Shown here one piece after another: positions 46,401 to 54,684 of a DNA stretch of 64,000 bases; within the stretch, counting starts at the first letter, position 1; every line of letters begins with the position of its first letter. Origin of the DNA: SZUA-309 sp965230005 (lineage in GTDB: Bacteria > Pseudomonadota > Gammaproteobacteria > Pseudomonadales > Azotimanducaceae). The notes beneath the pieces are model-generated. The model saw only the letters and a list, made by a program, of their open reading frames with translations. It ran no database searches and was not told the origin of the DNA. Position numbers and translations under genes: made by a program. The stretch is from contig OZ245934.1 of assembly GCA_965230005.1 (NCBI GenBank), positions 3,348,001 to 3,412,000 of the forward strand. Direction: 5' to 3'.

Positions 46401-46462
46401 AGGTCGAACTCAACGAGGACGGCCTCGTGCAACTGTCTCTAAATGTGACCACCGCCGACTGA
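43433..46462 (+). CDS. DUF748 (AsmA-like) envelope protein
   Basis: A 1009-residue protein with one N-terminal membrane helix (GLIAAGVIALYALAGFFLAPWL) and a long periplasmic beta-rich body of the DUF748/AsmA-like type: TLKERLALDTELEALAINPFTLSLTIDGLVI, VYVNFQLSSLFRWA-type strands, and the C-terminal DFSFPVSGTLDDPSFSYGGAVRQAF. Pro/Ala/Ser/Asp-rich linkers lie near residues 135-160 and 580-610. AsmA-like proteins act in envelope lipid transport and outer-membrane integrity; for DUF748 members this is inferred. It follows the amidohydrolase gene by 34 nt. Confidence 0.87.
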   Translation: MARQPLNPWQKRGLIAAGVIALYALAGFFLAPWLTERTLVSTLKERLALDTELEALAINPFTLSLTIDGLVIREADGSTLFAFERLYVNFQLSSLFRWAASFKEIHLIEPVLGAIRYEETRTNFHDLADRWTASGAAGDPGASQPSQTPAEDAAVAGEGPALPRLIIADLRIVRGSIELTDEVPSETFSTVFAPIDLEVTDLSTLPDQQGNQQVVIRTESGAEVAWTGTLTVNPIALAGELRVTGSYTPLLFRYFRDQLALPVSFDGGDLAASLDYRFAVDRTGVLSLAIENLGGTLTGLAVNQPDYPHLVEVDAFNVSGGSLRWPERAVHFDDIHFDRVAVDIYRRESGGYFPPAEGAAAPPPSSEAALAEVSEDAAPWALTADALRLTDWSLAHTDTSVPDGNLRVSEFDLSLQALSNAENATMPLTLLLRPSLGGTVTLDGTLQILPEPVLAAEVAGAGLLLATVQPYLSTFARIGLAGGTIDFTGTFSSGPDNPYRYEGDLELRDLSLIDQVQEEALLSWTRLHVDRIEADQNEIALSVVTLEAPYARIEIEQDGSTNIARTLVTQEADTDDVAGSEDAGPESPSAPGDRKEAAQPPAFSIGQTNISNASARFTDLALPLPFEANISGLGGSTSTLSTTSSEPARVDLEGQVNEYGRLTVTGALNPFAPTSTTDVVVDFDNVDLPRMSPYTIKFAGRRIAEGRTDLTITVGLNEGRLEGNNRLVVRDLTLGEKVEQPGAMDLPLDLAVALLKDPSGELDFSFPVSGTLDDPSFSYGGAVRQAFSNVILGLATAPFRLLGSLVGLEAKEIEAIGFEPGRADLTPPQREVLTRLGDALEQRPQLVLELSGVLAPSDDTAALQALAVDAEVARRLETEDDGETLLMERQRRVFEALFREVIVPMQTGAESPLDLDTVAAAHRRIDEAGDEQFDEPAYVADLREALIDAQEVPELELNLLAQRRADAIALELASNAALTEDRITRSPATEVELNEDGLVQLSLNVTTAD

Positions 46463-46512
46463 ACAGCCGTGCCCTGCCATAATCCAACCATGACAAGGTT
46501 GGCCACAGCAGG

Positions 46513-47946
46513 GTGACGAGCGGCCGAACGAGTCGGGCCGTCTTCGAGAGCGCCGTCAGGACGCTCCTCGATTCCGTGGGTACGACGGCGTCGTCGGAGG
46601 CCATGGGCTTTCGAGCCCGCCAGCCGGCCCTGGACACCCCCTATCGCGCCGCGGAAGCCGCCGCCGCGGCGCTCGCCGCCGGTGCCGTAATCGCGCGAAA
46701 CCTCGGCGGTTCCAGTGCACCATTGAGCCTCGAAAGCCGGCATGCAGAAGCCTCGCTGCTCAGCTTTGCATTCCTGCGCTTCCAGGATCCGGACAAGGCC
46801 ATCGGCCCGCGCATCGCCGGTGAGGAGCGTACGGCCGTTGCCGGGTTTTACCCGACGAAGGACGATCGCTACATCTATCTGCATCCGGGCTTTCCGCACA
46901 ACACTCAGGGACTGCTCGAGCTCCTTCAGGTACCGGACAACGCCAGCAAGGTGCGCCGTGCGATCCGCCGCTGGCAGGCCGCCGAGCTCGAGGCAGCCAT
47001 CGCCGAGGCTGGCCTTTGCGGCGCCATGGCCCGCTCGGCCTCGGAGTGGGACACCTCTGCCGCCGGTCGAAGGCTCGCGGCAACGCCCGTGGTGGAGATC
47101 ATTCAGGTTGGGGACAGCCCGCCGGAGCCGCTGCCGATCACCGATCCGGCCCGCCCTCTGGCAGGGAGCCGGGTACTGGATCTGACGCGGATTCTGGCCG
47201 GTCCCACCTGCGCACGAACCCTTGCCGCCTACGGTGCAGACGCCCTGCGGGTCGGGGCACCAGGGTTGCCGCACGTGCCCCTCTTCGCGGTCGACACGGG
47301 CTTCGGCAAACGCGCCTGCCACCTCAATCTGAAACGGCGCGAGCACAAAGCACAGCTCACACGGCTGCTGAAACAGACCGACGTTTTCTCGCAGGGCTAC
47401 CGCAGCGGCGCCCTTGACCGGTTGGGCTTCGGCGTCGCGGACGCCGTCGCCGCCCGACCGGGTCTCGTCTATGTGTCCATCAACTGTTACGGCCACGAAG
47501 GGGAGTGGCGGCCGCGGCCCGGCTGGGAGCAGCTCGCCCAGACCGTCACCGGCATGGCCGTTCGCCAGGGCCGCTATCAGAAGCGGGAGTCACCAACCCT
47601 GCTGCCGGCGGCCGTCAACGACTACACCACCGGTTATCTTGCCGCGCTGGGCGCCCTGGCCGCCCTCGAGCGTCGCGCCAGAACCGGTGGCAGCTACTGG
47701 GTCCGGGTGTCTCTGGCGCGCACGGGCATGTGGGTTCGCAGTCTTGGCGAGCGTGACCGCTTCAAAGCGCGGCCGCCCGAGGAAAAAGAAATCGAAGCCT
47801 ACTCCGCACGCATGGACTCCGCCTGGGGGCCGCTCAGCTACCTGCGCCCGGCGCTCGAGGCCGAGGGCCTGGACATCGGCTGGAAGCGTCCGCCGTCACC
47901 GCTCGGAGCAGACAAGGCTCGCTTTCTGAAGCGATCTTCCCGCTAG
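46513..47946 (+). CDS. CaiB/BaiF-type (family III) CoA-transferase
   Basis: A 477-residue member of the family III CoA-transferases, which move CoA between carboxylic acids in the cytoplasm. Seen are AEAAAAALAAGAVIARN, the core LDLTRILAGPTCARTLAAYGADALRVGAPG, KRACHLNLKRRE-type strand, QGYRSGALDRLGFG and INCYGHEGEWRPRPGWEQLAQTVTGMA. The catalytic Asp of classic formyl-CoA transferase is not clearly identifiable. The start is a GTG at 46513 without a strong ribosome-binding site. An eight-codon ATG reading frame (46490-46516) ends in a TGA overlapping this GTG and could couple translation. Not close to CaiB itself, so no symbol. Confidence 0.85.
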   Translation: MTSGRTSRAVFESAVRTLLDSVGTTASSEAMGFRARQPALDTPYRAAEAAAAALAAGAVIARNLGGSSAPLSLESRHAEASLLSFAFLRFQDPDKAIGPRIAGEERTAVAGFYPTKDDRYIYLHPGFPHNTQGLLELLQVPDNASKVRRAIRRWQAAELEAAIAEAGLCGAMARSASEWDTSAAGRRLAATPVVEIIQVGDSPPEPLPITDPARPLAGSRVLDLTRILAGPTCARTLAAYGADALRVGAPGLPHVPLFAVDTGFGKRACHLNLKRREHKAQLTRLLKQTDVFSQGYRSGALDRLGFGVADAVAARPGLVYVSINCYGHEGEWRPRPGWEQLAQTVTGMAVRQGRYQKRESPTLLPAAVNDYTTGYLAALGALAALERRARTGGSYWVRVSLARTGMWVRSLGERDRFKARPPEEKEIEAYSARMDSAWGPLSYLRPALEAEGLDIGWKRPPSPLGADKARFLKRSSR

Positions 47947-47981
47947 CTGCGCTTTGCAGACCTCCGCAAGTGCCGGCTTCC

Positions 47982-48890
47982 CTAGACGTTGAGTCTGTTC
48001 GGCCGTGAATGGCGCCACTCTGCGAGCAGGGTGCGCAGAGCACTCACAAAGGCCAGCGGCTGATCGAGAAAGAGGTGGTGCTGAGCTTCGGGGATGCCAA
48101 CGAAGGGCACGGACTCGTCGAGCACCTTGAACATGTAGTCGGCGATGTCCTGGCTGAAGAGATAGCTGTCCTCGCCGTAGATCACCCCCACCCGGCACTG
48201 CAGCTGCGCGAGTTCCTCGTGCATGTTCGTGCCGAATTCGAACTTCCGAAACATGCCGTCGTCGAACTTCCAGGTCCAGCCACCGTCGGTCTCTTTCAGG
48301 GAGTGCTCGCCGATGTAGTCGAGGATGAACTGATTGGAGCAATCCTGCGGCGGCATGAGGCGGAAGCGGGCATGCGCTGCAGCGAAACTGTCGTAAACAC
48401 GCTTCGGCTTGATCGGTGAGCGGCGGGGATCCCGTTCCCATTGGTAGTCCGGCGGCCGGACGGCGGAGTCAACCAGCACAATGCCTTCCAGCACGTCGTT
48501 GTGCAGAAGGCCCGTTTTCAAAGTGATGAAGCCGCCGAAGCTGTGTCCCACGACGATGGTGTCGTTGCCGAAGCCGGCGTCGGCGGCAACGGTGATGACT
48601 TCTTCGGCGAACTGCTCCGGCGTGTAGTGGTCCCGATAGCCGCTGTCCCCGGCTCCGGAAAGATCGATCGCTGCTACCTGATATTCGTTGAGGAAGAAGG
48701 GCGCGAGAAAGGTCCACCAGTGCGCGTGGGCGCCGTTGCCATGCACGAACACGAGTCCCGGACGAGGTGCGTCCGCCACGTGGCTCGGCCAGTAGAGATA
48801 GTGAATGGGCACACCGCCCACTTCGACGGTGCGATCTTCGAAAGGCACATCAAGCGCCCGCTTGAACCAGCCGGGTACGTGCGTTGTCAT
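47982..48890 (-). CDS. Alpha/beta-hydrolase
   Basis: A 302-residue soluble alpha/beta-hydrolase with the oxyanion segment GLVFVHGNGAHAHWW, nucleophile elbow GHSFGG (Ser), an acid in YGEDSYLF and the catalytic-type His in PEAQHHLFLDQPLAF. This places it among the epoxide-hydrolase and haloalkane-like or C-C hydrolase relatives. There is no signal peptide. It is the last gene of a minus-strand run with the quinone oxidoreductase and M3 peptidase; a 13-nt-spaced triple repeat lies just upstream of its ATG. Substrate unknown. Confidence 0.9.
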   Translation of the reverse strand: MTTHVPGWFKRALDVPFEDRTVEVGGVPIHYLYWPSHVADAPRPGLVFVHGNGAHAHWWTFLAPFFLNEYQVAAIDLSGAGDSGYRDHYTPEQFAEEVITVAADAGFGNDTIVVGHSFGGFITLKTGLLHNDVLEGIVLVDSAVRPPDYQWERDPRRSPIKPKRVYDSFAAAHARFRLMPPQDCSNQFILDYIGEHSLKETDGGWTWKFDDGMFRKFEFGTNMHEELAQLQCRVGVIYGEDSYLFSQDIADYMFKVLDESVPFVGIPEAQHHLFLDQPLAFVSALRTLLAEWRHSRPNRLNV

Positions 48891-48901
48891 GTCAGATTCC
48901 T

Positions 48902-48936
48902 GTACGGCATTTCAGTACGGCATTCTCGTACGGTTA
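48902..48936. repeat. Three 13-nt-spaced GTACGG repeats upstream of the alpha/beta-hydrolase gene
   Basis: GTACGG occurs at 48902, 48915 and 48928, exactly 13 nt apart; the first two are extended as GTACGGCATT. They fill the 70-nt gap between the oxidoreductase stop and the hydrolase start, about 12 to 43 nt ahead of the latter on the minus strand. They could be binding sites for a regulator or the result of slippage duplication. Confidence 0.6.
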
Positions 48937-48960
48937 AATGCGCTGCGCTCAGCAGCGTCT

Positions 48961-49926
48961 TCAGTAGGAGGTCAGCACGGCTTTACCGATGACCTTCCGC
49001 TCGCGGATCAGGTTCAGCGCCTCGGCGGTCTGCTCGAGCGGCAACGTGTGCGAGATGTAGGGGCGTATGTTCCCCTCGGCGAGGAGTTCCAGGAGCTCCG
49101 CCGCATTCCGGGCCACCCACTCCGGGTCGTGTCGCGAGAGTGCGCCGAGGGTGAAGCCAATGAGCTCCGCATCCTTGATGAGCAGATGATTGGTTTTCGC
49201 CAGCGCCGGACGGCCGCTGGTGAAGCCGACGATCAGGATCCGACCGAAGGGCGCGATACAGCGCATGGACTCATCGAAAACATCGCCGCCGACGGGGTCG
49301 TAAATCACATCGGCACCGCGGCCGCCGGTGAGCGCCTTGACCTGCTCCCGGAAGCCCTGCGTGTAGTCGATGACGTGGTCGGCCCCCATCTCCAGGGCCA
49401 CCTGCCGCTTCTCTTCCGTACTCGCCGTCGCGATCACCGTGGCACCCAGATGCTTGCCGAGATCGACGGCGGCGAGCCCGACGCCACCGGCAGCCCCGTG
49501 CACGAGCAGTGTCTCCCCTTTTACGAGGCGGCCGCGCTGCAGGCCGTAGAGCCCCGTTGCATAGTTGGCGCGGAAGGCCGCGGCCGGTTCGAAGTCGACG
49601 CTGTCCGGCAGCTTCGTCGCCCGTTCCGCCCGCACGTTCAGCTGCTCTACGCAGCCCCCGGGGCAGAGCACCCGATCGCCGATTGCGAAATCGGTTACTC
49701 CGGCGCCAACTTCCGTGACCACGCCAGCCCCTTCACCGCCAACGATGAAAGGCAGCTCCGGCTTCACCTGATACTCGCCGGCGGCCATGAGCACGTCCGT
49801 GAAGGCAACGCCGCGGGCCTTTAACCAGACCTTCAGCTCGCCTTCCCCGGGTGCGCCCGGCGGGTCGATCTCACGGACGACCAGATCGTCGGGGGTGCCG
49901 AGCTTCTCGCAGAACACGGCCTTCAT
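48961..49926 (-). CDS. Zinc-independent NADPH:quinone oxidoreductase (MDR family)
   Basis: A 321-residue medium-chain dehydrogenase/reductase of the quinone-oxidoreductase (QOR) group. The N-terminal part reads MKAVFCEKLGTPDDLVVREID and GVAFTDVLMAAGEYQVKPELPFIVGGEGAGVV; the nucleotide site is LVHGAAGGVGLAAVDLGKHLGATVIATAS. Structural zinc Cys clusters are absent, as expected for QOR. The frame extends to 50136 upstream, but the ATG at 49926 starts the conserved domain and overlaps the M3 peptidase stop by 4 nt. Confidence 0.92.
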   Translation of the reverse strand: MKAVFCEKLGTPDDLVVREIDPPGAPGEGELKVWLKARGVAFTDVLMAAGEYQVKPELPFIVGGEGAGVVTEVGAGVTDFAIGDRVLCPGGCVEQLNVRAERATKLPDSVDFEPAAAFRANYATGLYGLQRGRLVKGETLLVHGAAGGVGLAAVDLGKHLGATVIATASTEEKRQVALEMGADHVIDYTQGFREQVKALTGGRGADVIYDPVGGDVFDESMRCIAPFGRILIVGFTSGRPALAKTNHLLIKDAELIGFTLGALSRHDPEWVARNAAELLELLAEGNIRPYISHTLPLEQTAEALNLIRERKVIGKAVLTSY

Positions 49927-52046
49927 GACTGACGCAGCCCCTGATCGACGAGGAGCGCCTCGGCAGACGCATCGCGACCGCGGAACTGCCGGTACACCTC
50001 GGCGGCCGGGAGACTGCCGCCGAGGCCGAGTACCGTGCGCTTGAAACGCTCCGCTACCTCGGCAACGGCGGCCTCGTCCTCGAGGCCAACTTCCTTGAAG
50101 GCCGCAAAGGCGTCCGCCGCCAGGACTTCGGCCCACTTATAGGAGTAGTAGCCGGCCGCGTAACCGCCGGCAAAGAGATGGCCGAAGGCGGGGAGCTGCG
50201 TCTCGTCCGGCAGAATCGGCGTAACGACGGTTTCCGCGGCGATCGCCTGCTCCATTTCGAAGGGGCTCGCCGGATCGTTACCCCCAGGAAGGCCGTAGCG
50301 CTGATGCAGCGCCAGGTCCGTCTTGCCGAACAGCAGCTGTCGCAGCGTCCCGTTGCCGATGAGGTAGTTGCGGCTGTCGATGATACGGTCGATGGTCTCG
50401 TCGTCGAGTGGTTCGCCGCTGTCGACGTGTTCGGTCATGGCCCGCAGGAACGGTTTGTGCTCCATCCAGTACTCGTTGAACTGGCTGGCGAGCTCCACCG
50501 CATCCCACTCCACGAGGTTCATACCAGCGGCACCACCCTCCTCAACCTCAGTGAACATGTGCTGCGTGGCGTGGCCGAACTCATGAAACAGCGTGCGCAC
50601 CTCATCCATGGACATGAGCGCCGGCCGGCCGGCTTCCGGCGGCCTGCCATTCATGACAAAGAGAGCCACGGGGAGACTGGAAGCCCGGGCACCGTCAGCC
50701 AGGACTCGGCTGCGACCGACGACGGTGTTCATCCAGGCGCCACCCCGCTTCTCACCGGGGCGGGCGTAAGGGTCGACATAGAAGCCTGCAATCACCTCAT
50801 CTTCGGCGACGACCTCGTAGAAGCTCACACTATCGTCCCAGACAGGCACCGAGTCCGCGGCCACCTCGCGGATTTCCAGGCCGTAAAGGCGTTCTGTGAG
50901 AGAGAAGAGGCCTTCGAGCACCTTCGGCATCTGGAAGTAGGCACGCAGCGCTTCCGTGTCGTAGGCGTAGCGCTCTTCGCGAAGCTGCTCCGCCACGTAG
51001 GGCACGTCCCAGGGCGCCAGCTCGTCGGCAATGCCCCGGGCCCGGGCGTAGGCCGCTAAGGCTTCGAGCTCTTTTTCAGCGGCGGGACGCGCCGCTTCCT
51101 CGAGCTCGGCAAGCAGCGCCCAGACATCGTCCACGGAGCCCGCCATCTTCGCGTCGATGGAAAGCGCCGCGTAATGCTCGAAGCCGACGAGCTGCGCTTC
51201 TTCCTGCCGCAGTCGCAGCATCTCCTCGAGGACGGGACGGTTGTCGAGCGTCCCGCTCGTGCCCCGGCTGCGGAATGCCCGGTAAAAGGCTTCCCGGAGG
51301 CTGGCGTCCTCGGCGTGATTCATGACTGCCACGTAGTTCACGCCATTGACGATGAAGTGCCAGGGACCGGCTTCGGCCGTGGCCTCCGCTTCGCCATCCT
51401 GAACGGCCGTTTCTGCCGCCGCGGCGAGAATCGGCTCCGGGACGCCGCGCACCATGGCGGCGTCGCCCGCCTTCACGCGGGCGTCCTTCTCCTCTTTCAC
51501 GAGATTCGTTCGGAAGTCGTTCGAGAGGCTCGACAGGCGCTGCTGGATGTCTTCGTAGCGGCGCTTCGCCTCGCCTTCGAGGTGCACGCCGGAGCGCTCC
51601 ATGCCGCGGATGGACTCGGTGAGAATCCGCTGCCGGGCGCCATCGAGGCTCGCAAATTCCTCGCCGTCCCGCAGGGCAACCATGGCATCGAAGATGGCAC
51701 GGCTCTGAGCCATGCGGCTCGAGAGTGCAACATAGCGCGGTCGAATCTCATCGTAGGCAGCCTGCAGCGCATCGTCGTATTTCACCGAAAGCAGATGATT
51801 TACCGGTCCGAGGAGCGCACCGAGACGCAGGTGAATCCGCTCCAGAGGGTTTATGAGCCCGTCCCAGGTGGGTTGCGCATCACGCTCGAGACCCGCGAAG
51901 GTTTGCTCCACATCATCCAGGAGCGCCGTCGCAGCAGGCACCACCTGATCGGCGGTAAAGCGGGACCATAGCGGCAGATGGGTGATCGGGCCGAGGCTTC
52001 GAGTCTCCTCGAGGTCCGCAAGGGCGGCTGATTGTTCGGTGCTCAC
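49923..52046 (-). CDS. prlC: M3-family metallopeptidase (oligopeptidase A-like)
   Basis: A cytoplasmic zinc oligopeptidase that degrades short peptides, including signal-peptide fragments. The 707 residues contain the zinc motif HEFGH (about residue 487, in TLFHEFGHATQHMF), followed by EWDAVELASQFNEYW with the third zinc-ligand Glu, and PFIGYYVDPYARPGEKRGGAWM-like sequence (AGFYVDPYARPGEKRGGAW). Length and motifs match oligopeptidase A (PrlC/OpdA). It heads a minus-strand operon with the quinone oxidoreductase and hydrolase. Slightly longer than E. coli OpdA (680). Confidence 0.93.
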   Translation of the reverse strand: MSTEQSAALADLEETRSLGPITHLPLWSRFTADQVVPAATALLDDVEQTFAGLERDAQPTWDGLINPLERIHLRLGALLGPVNHLLSVKYDDALQAAYDEIRPRYVALSSRMAQSRAIFDAMVALRDGEEFASLDGARQRILTESIRGMERSGVHLEGEAKRRYEDIQQRLSSLSNDFRTNLVKEEKDARVKAGDAAMVRGVPEPILAAAAETAVQDGEAEATAEAGPWHFIVNGVNYVAVMNHAEDASLREAFYRAFRSRGTSGTLDNRPVLEEMLRLRQEEAQLVGFEHYAALSIDAKMAGSVDDVWALLAELEEAARPAAEKELEALAAYARARGIADELAPWDVPYVAEQLREERYAYDTEALRAYFQMPKVLEGLFSLTERLYGLEIREVAADSVPVWDDSVSFYEVVAEDEVIAGFYVDPYARPGEKRGGAWMNTVVGRSRVLADGARASSLPVALFVMNGRPPEAGRPALMSMDEVRTLFHEFGHATQHMFTEVEEGGAAGMNLVEWDAVELASQFNEYWMEHKPFLRAMTEHVDSGEPLDDETIDRIIDSRNYLIGNGTLRQLLFGKTDLALHQRYGLPGGNDPASPFEMEQAIAAETVVTPILPDETQLPAFGHLFAGGYAAGYYSYKWAEVLAADAFAAFKEVGLEDEAAVAEVAERFKRTVLGLGGSLPAAEVYRQFRGRDASAEALLVDQGLRQS

Positions 52047-52104
52047 TTGATGCGCATCCTGCGAGTTCAGGGGCCGGGCATTGTACTGGCCCGGCCCGGA
52101 GCGG

Positions 52105-52548
52105 TCACGGTGCCGGCCGCGTCGCGAGGTAGGTCCCGCCGCAGAGAAACAGCACCCCGGTGATGGCTGGAACCAGTGCCCCTTCGGTCATGAAGAGCAT
52201 GATCGTCCAGCTGAGGGCCATGAACACCAGCGCCGTGATCTTGGCGCCGGTACTGACTGCCCGCTTCTCCTCCCAGGCAATGAGCGGTGGGCCAAAACGC
52301 GGATGGTCGTAGAGCCACTGGTGCAGCTCGGGAGAACCACGGGTAGCCGCCCAGGCCGCCAGGAGCAGAAACGGCGTCGTTGGCAGCAGAGGCAGAAAAG
52401 CGCCAATGATCCCAAGTCCCGCAAAGAAGTAGGCGAGGAGAAGGTAAAACAGGTTTCTCTTATCTGGCTGTTTTTTTGTCGGCTGCTTTGGCGGCAAGGC
52501 GGCCCCCGAACTCCGCAGGCTCCAGTGTAACCGCCGGCCTGCGAACAC
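52105..52548 (-). CDS. YbaN/DUF454-family inner-membrane protein
   Basis: A 147-residue protein of the DUF454 (YbaN) family with FYLLLAYFFAGLGIIGAFLPLLPTTPFLLLAAWAATRGSP, the family hallmark, and two more membrane helices. Known members have about 120-125 residues; the 33 residues before NLFYLL are probably not all translated, so the true start may be a non-ATG codon further in. Function is unknown. It diverges from the coiled-coil gene across 192 nt. Confidence 0.82.
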   Translation of the reverse strand: MFAGRRLHWSLRSSGAALPPKQPTKKQPDKRNLFYLLLAYFFAGLGIIGAFLPLLPTTPFLLLAAWAATRGSPELHQWLYDHPRFGPPLIAWEEKRAVSTGAKITALVFMALSWTIMLFMTEGALVPAITGVLFLCGGTYLATRPAP

Positions 52549-52740
52549 TGAAAAGCATCGGCCGAGGCCCGTGAACGGTTGCCCGCAGCCGACGCGCGGT
52601 CACCGCAGGTCGGTCAGCGAGACCTGAGTCACAGAAGTGCCGCGGCAACATACTTTGCTTACACCGTGCTGAGAACTGTTAGGCGGCAATGCAGCGCCCG
52701 TTCCGCGAGCATTGTCAATCTGCTTAGCGTTGTCTGATCG
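52549..52740. other. Divergent gap between the YbaN-like and coiled-coil protein genes
   Basis: This 192-nt gap should hold both promoters. I see a TTGTCA at 52711-52716 on the plus strand as a possible -35 box but no matching -10 before the ATG at 52741, and no Shine-Dalgarno sequence precedes that ATG. No other structure is evident. Confidence 0.3.
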
Positions 52741-54678
52741 ATGCTCGAAGAACTGCTGGCAAACTTGATGTCTTCTCCCGCCCTGATCGGCCTCGTGCTG
52801 GTCGTGGCGGCGCTCTGTTTCGTCGTCGGGCGCCTCAGCAACGCCGGTGCGAAGAAGCGCGAGGCGGACCTCAAGCGCGACGTCCTCGACGCGAAAGCCT
52901 CCGTCCCTCAGCTCGAAAGCACCGTACGGAATCGCGACCAGCAGATCACCCGCCTCCAGGAAGAGATCAAGGAGCTCACGGACCGCACCAGCGGCATGCT
53001 CCGGGATCAGGACAAGCAGGCCAACGAACTCCGCCGCGCCGAGCGGGAAGTGAAGAATCTCACCTCCGAGCTGAATGCCGTTCGCGGTGTCCGCCACGCG
53101 GACGACAACCTGATGATGGACGGCTTCGAGGACGAAGTGGCCGCCGAGCCAGGCGACTCTGCCATCGCCACGCAGCTGAAAAAGACCGAAGCGCTCTACG
53201 AGAAGCTCAAAGGCGCGCTCATCAAGCGCGATGAGCGCATCGAGGAGCTGGAAATGCTGCTCTCCGGTGAACGGTCGCACGAGCTCGATCCCGACGCTGA
53301 AGAGGGCGCCAGCTCTGAAGAGGTGCAGGCTCTCGAAGCAAAAACCAGGGCACAGGGCGAGACCATCACGAGCCTTTCCGAGCAGGTGGCCGAACTCACC
53401 CGGGAAAAGGAGATGCTCGAGGATCTCGCCAACCGGCGCAGCAAATCCAATCGCGCGCTGAAGGACGCCACGGCGGAGATCGAGGCGCAGGTGCCCGCTC
53501 TCAAGGCGACCATCGCCGAGAAAGACGAAATCATTTCCGCCCGGGAAGCCTCCATCAAGAAACACCTGGACGATGCCGATTCGATCCGTGGCGAGCTGGC
53601 CGAGCGCAACGCACGCATCGAGGCTCTGACGGCCGACGTGGCAGCGCAGACTGCAGCCGCTCAGGCGAGCGAAGAAAAGCAGAAAGTCCTCGAAGGCACC
53701 GTTGCCCGGCGCGAAGAACGCATCAACGCGCTGGATACGGAGCTGGCCACGACCTTGGATATCGTCAAAGGGCTTCAGGCTGACGTCGAAGCCGGTCGCA
53801 CCGCCCTCGACGACGAACGGCGGAAGCTCGATGCGCTCCAGGTGGACCTCGCCAGCCGGGATCAGGCCGAAGAAACGCTGAAGAACACCATCCGGGATCG
53901 CGACTTCCGCATCGACACGCTGTCGGCGGAGAAGACCGAGCTGGACAGCCGTCTCGAAGAAGCGGGGAGGAAGCTCAAGGCCGCCGAGGACGCGACGGCC
54001 GGGGTCCGGCAGGAAGCCGAGGACAGCCGCATGCTCACCGAGAAGCGCGTCGAGGCCATGGACTCAGAACGCGAGGTCGTGGAGCGTCAGGCCGCCACCT
54101 ACAAGCGGGAAATCGAAGATCTGCAGTCGAACGTCGCCCAGCATCAGCAGTGGATGCAGAAGCTGAAGGGCACCCTCGAGGATCGGGAGAAACGGAACCG
54201 CGAGCTGAACGAGCAGCTGGAAGCACTCACCGGCGAACGCGACGCGCTTACCGAGCAGCTCCGGACCCGCCACGACGAACGTCAGGCAGGTGACGATGCA
54301 CGCCACGAGCTCGAGCGGGAGATCGTGGCCCTGAAAGCCAGGATCGAACAGAGCGCCGCTGAGGTCGCCGAGAACGCGCAAACGCTCTCTGTCTACAAGA
54401 GCATGCTGGCCGACAAGGATTTCCGCATCGAGGCCCTGGAACAGGATCTGGCGAGAGCTGCCGGAGATTCGGACGCCCGCCCCGACGAAAGCACGGCGTC
54501 GGACGCTGATGCCGCGGGCACCGCGCCGGCGACGGACACCCCGGCAGATCCGGAAAGCAGCGAAAGTGCAGCGGCGGACGGGTCCGTCGCTCCGAGCGAC
54601 GACGAAGCACCCGCCATCGCCGCCGAACACACCCCTAACGGGGATTCAGACACGGTTCCCCGCCAGGCCCTGCACTGA
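52741..54678 (+). CDS. Membrane-anchored long coiled-coil protein
   Basis: A 645-residue protein with an N-terminal membrane helix (LIGLVLVVAALCFVVGRL) followed by some 500 residues of near-continuous coiled coil and a Ser/Ala/Asp-rich disordered tail (570-645). A recurring motif with an Arg-Ile pair appears through the coil: KRDERIEELEMLL, ERNARIEALTADV, RREERINALDTEL, RDFRIDTLSAEKTEL and KDFRIEALEQDL. No globular domain is visible. The charge pattern after the helix (NAGAKKREADLKRD) suggests a cytoplasmic coil. No Shine-Dalgarno sequence is seen at the ATG at 52741. Function unknown; such proteins often organise envelope or polar complexes. Confidence 0.78.
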   Translation: MLEELLANLMSSPALIGLVLVVAALCFVVGRLSNAGAKKREADLKRDVLDAKASVPQLESTVRNRDQQITRLQEEIKELTDRTSGMLRDQDKQANELRRAEREVKNLTSELNAVRGVRHADDNLMMDGFEDEVAAEPGDSAIATQLKKTEALYEKLKGALIKRDERIEELEMLLSGERSHELDPDAEEGASSEEVQALEAKTRAQGETITSLSEQVAELTREKEMLEDLANRRSKSNRALKDATAEIEAQVPALKATIAEKDEIISAREASIKKHLDDADSIRGELAERNARIEALTADVAAQTAAAQASEEKQKVLEGTVARREERINALDTELATTLDIVKGLQADVEAGRTALDDERRKLDALQVDLASRDQAEETLKNTIRDRDFRIDTLSAEKTELDSRLEEAGRKLKAAEDATAGVRQEAEDSRMLTEKRVEAMDSEREVVERQAATYKREIEDLQSNVAQHQQWMQKLKGTLEDREKRNRELNEQLEALTGERDALTEQLRTRHDERQAGDDARHELEREIVALKARIEQSAAEVAENAQTLSVYKSMLADKDFRIEALEQDLARAAGDSDARPDESTASDADAAGTAPATDTPADPESSESAAADGSVAPSDDEAPAIAAEHTPNGDSDTVPRQALH

Positions 54679-54684
54679 GCAGAT

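Noticed and set aside
49927..50136. N-terminal 70 residues of the extended quinone-oxidoreductase frame
   Set aside because: They lie inside the M3 peptidase gene and are Arg/Gly-rich nonsense; the conserved MDR domain begins at the ATG at 49926.
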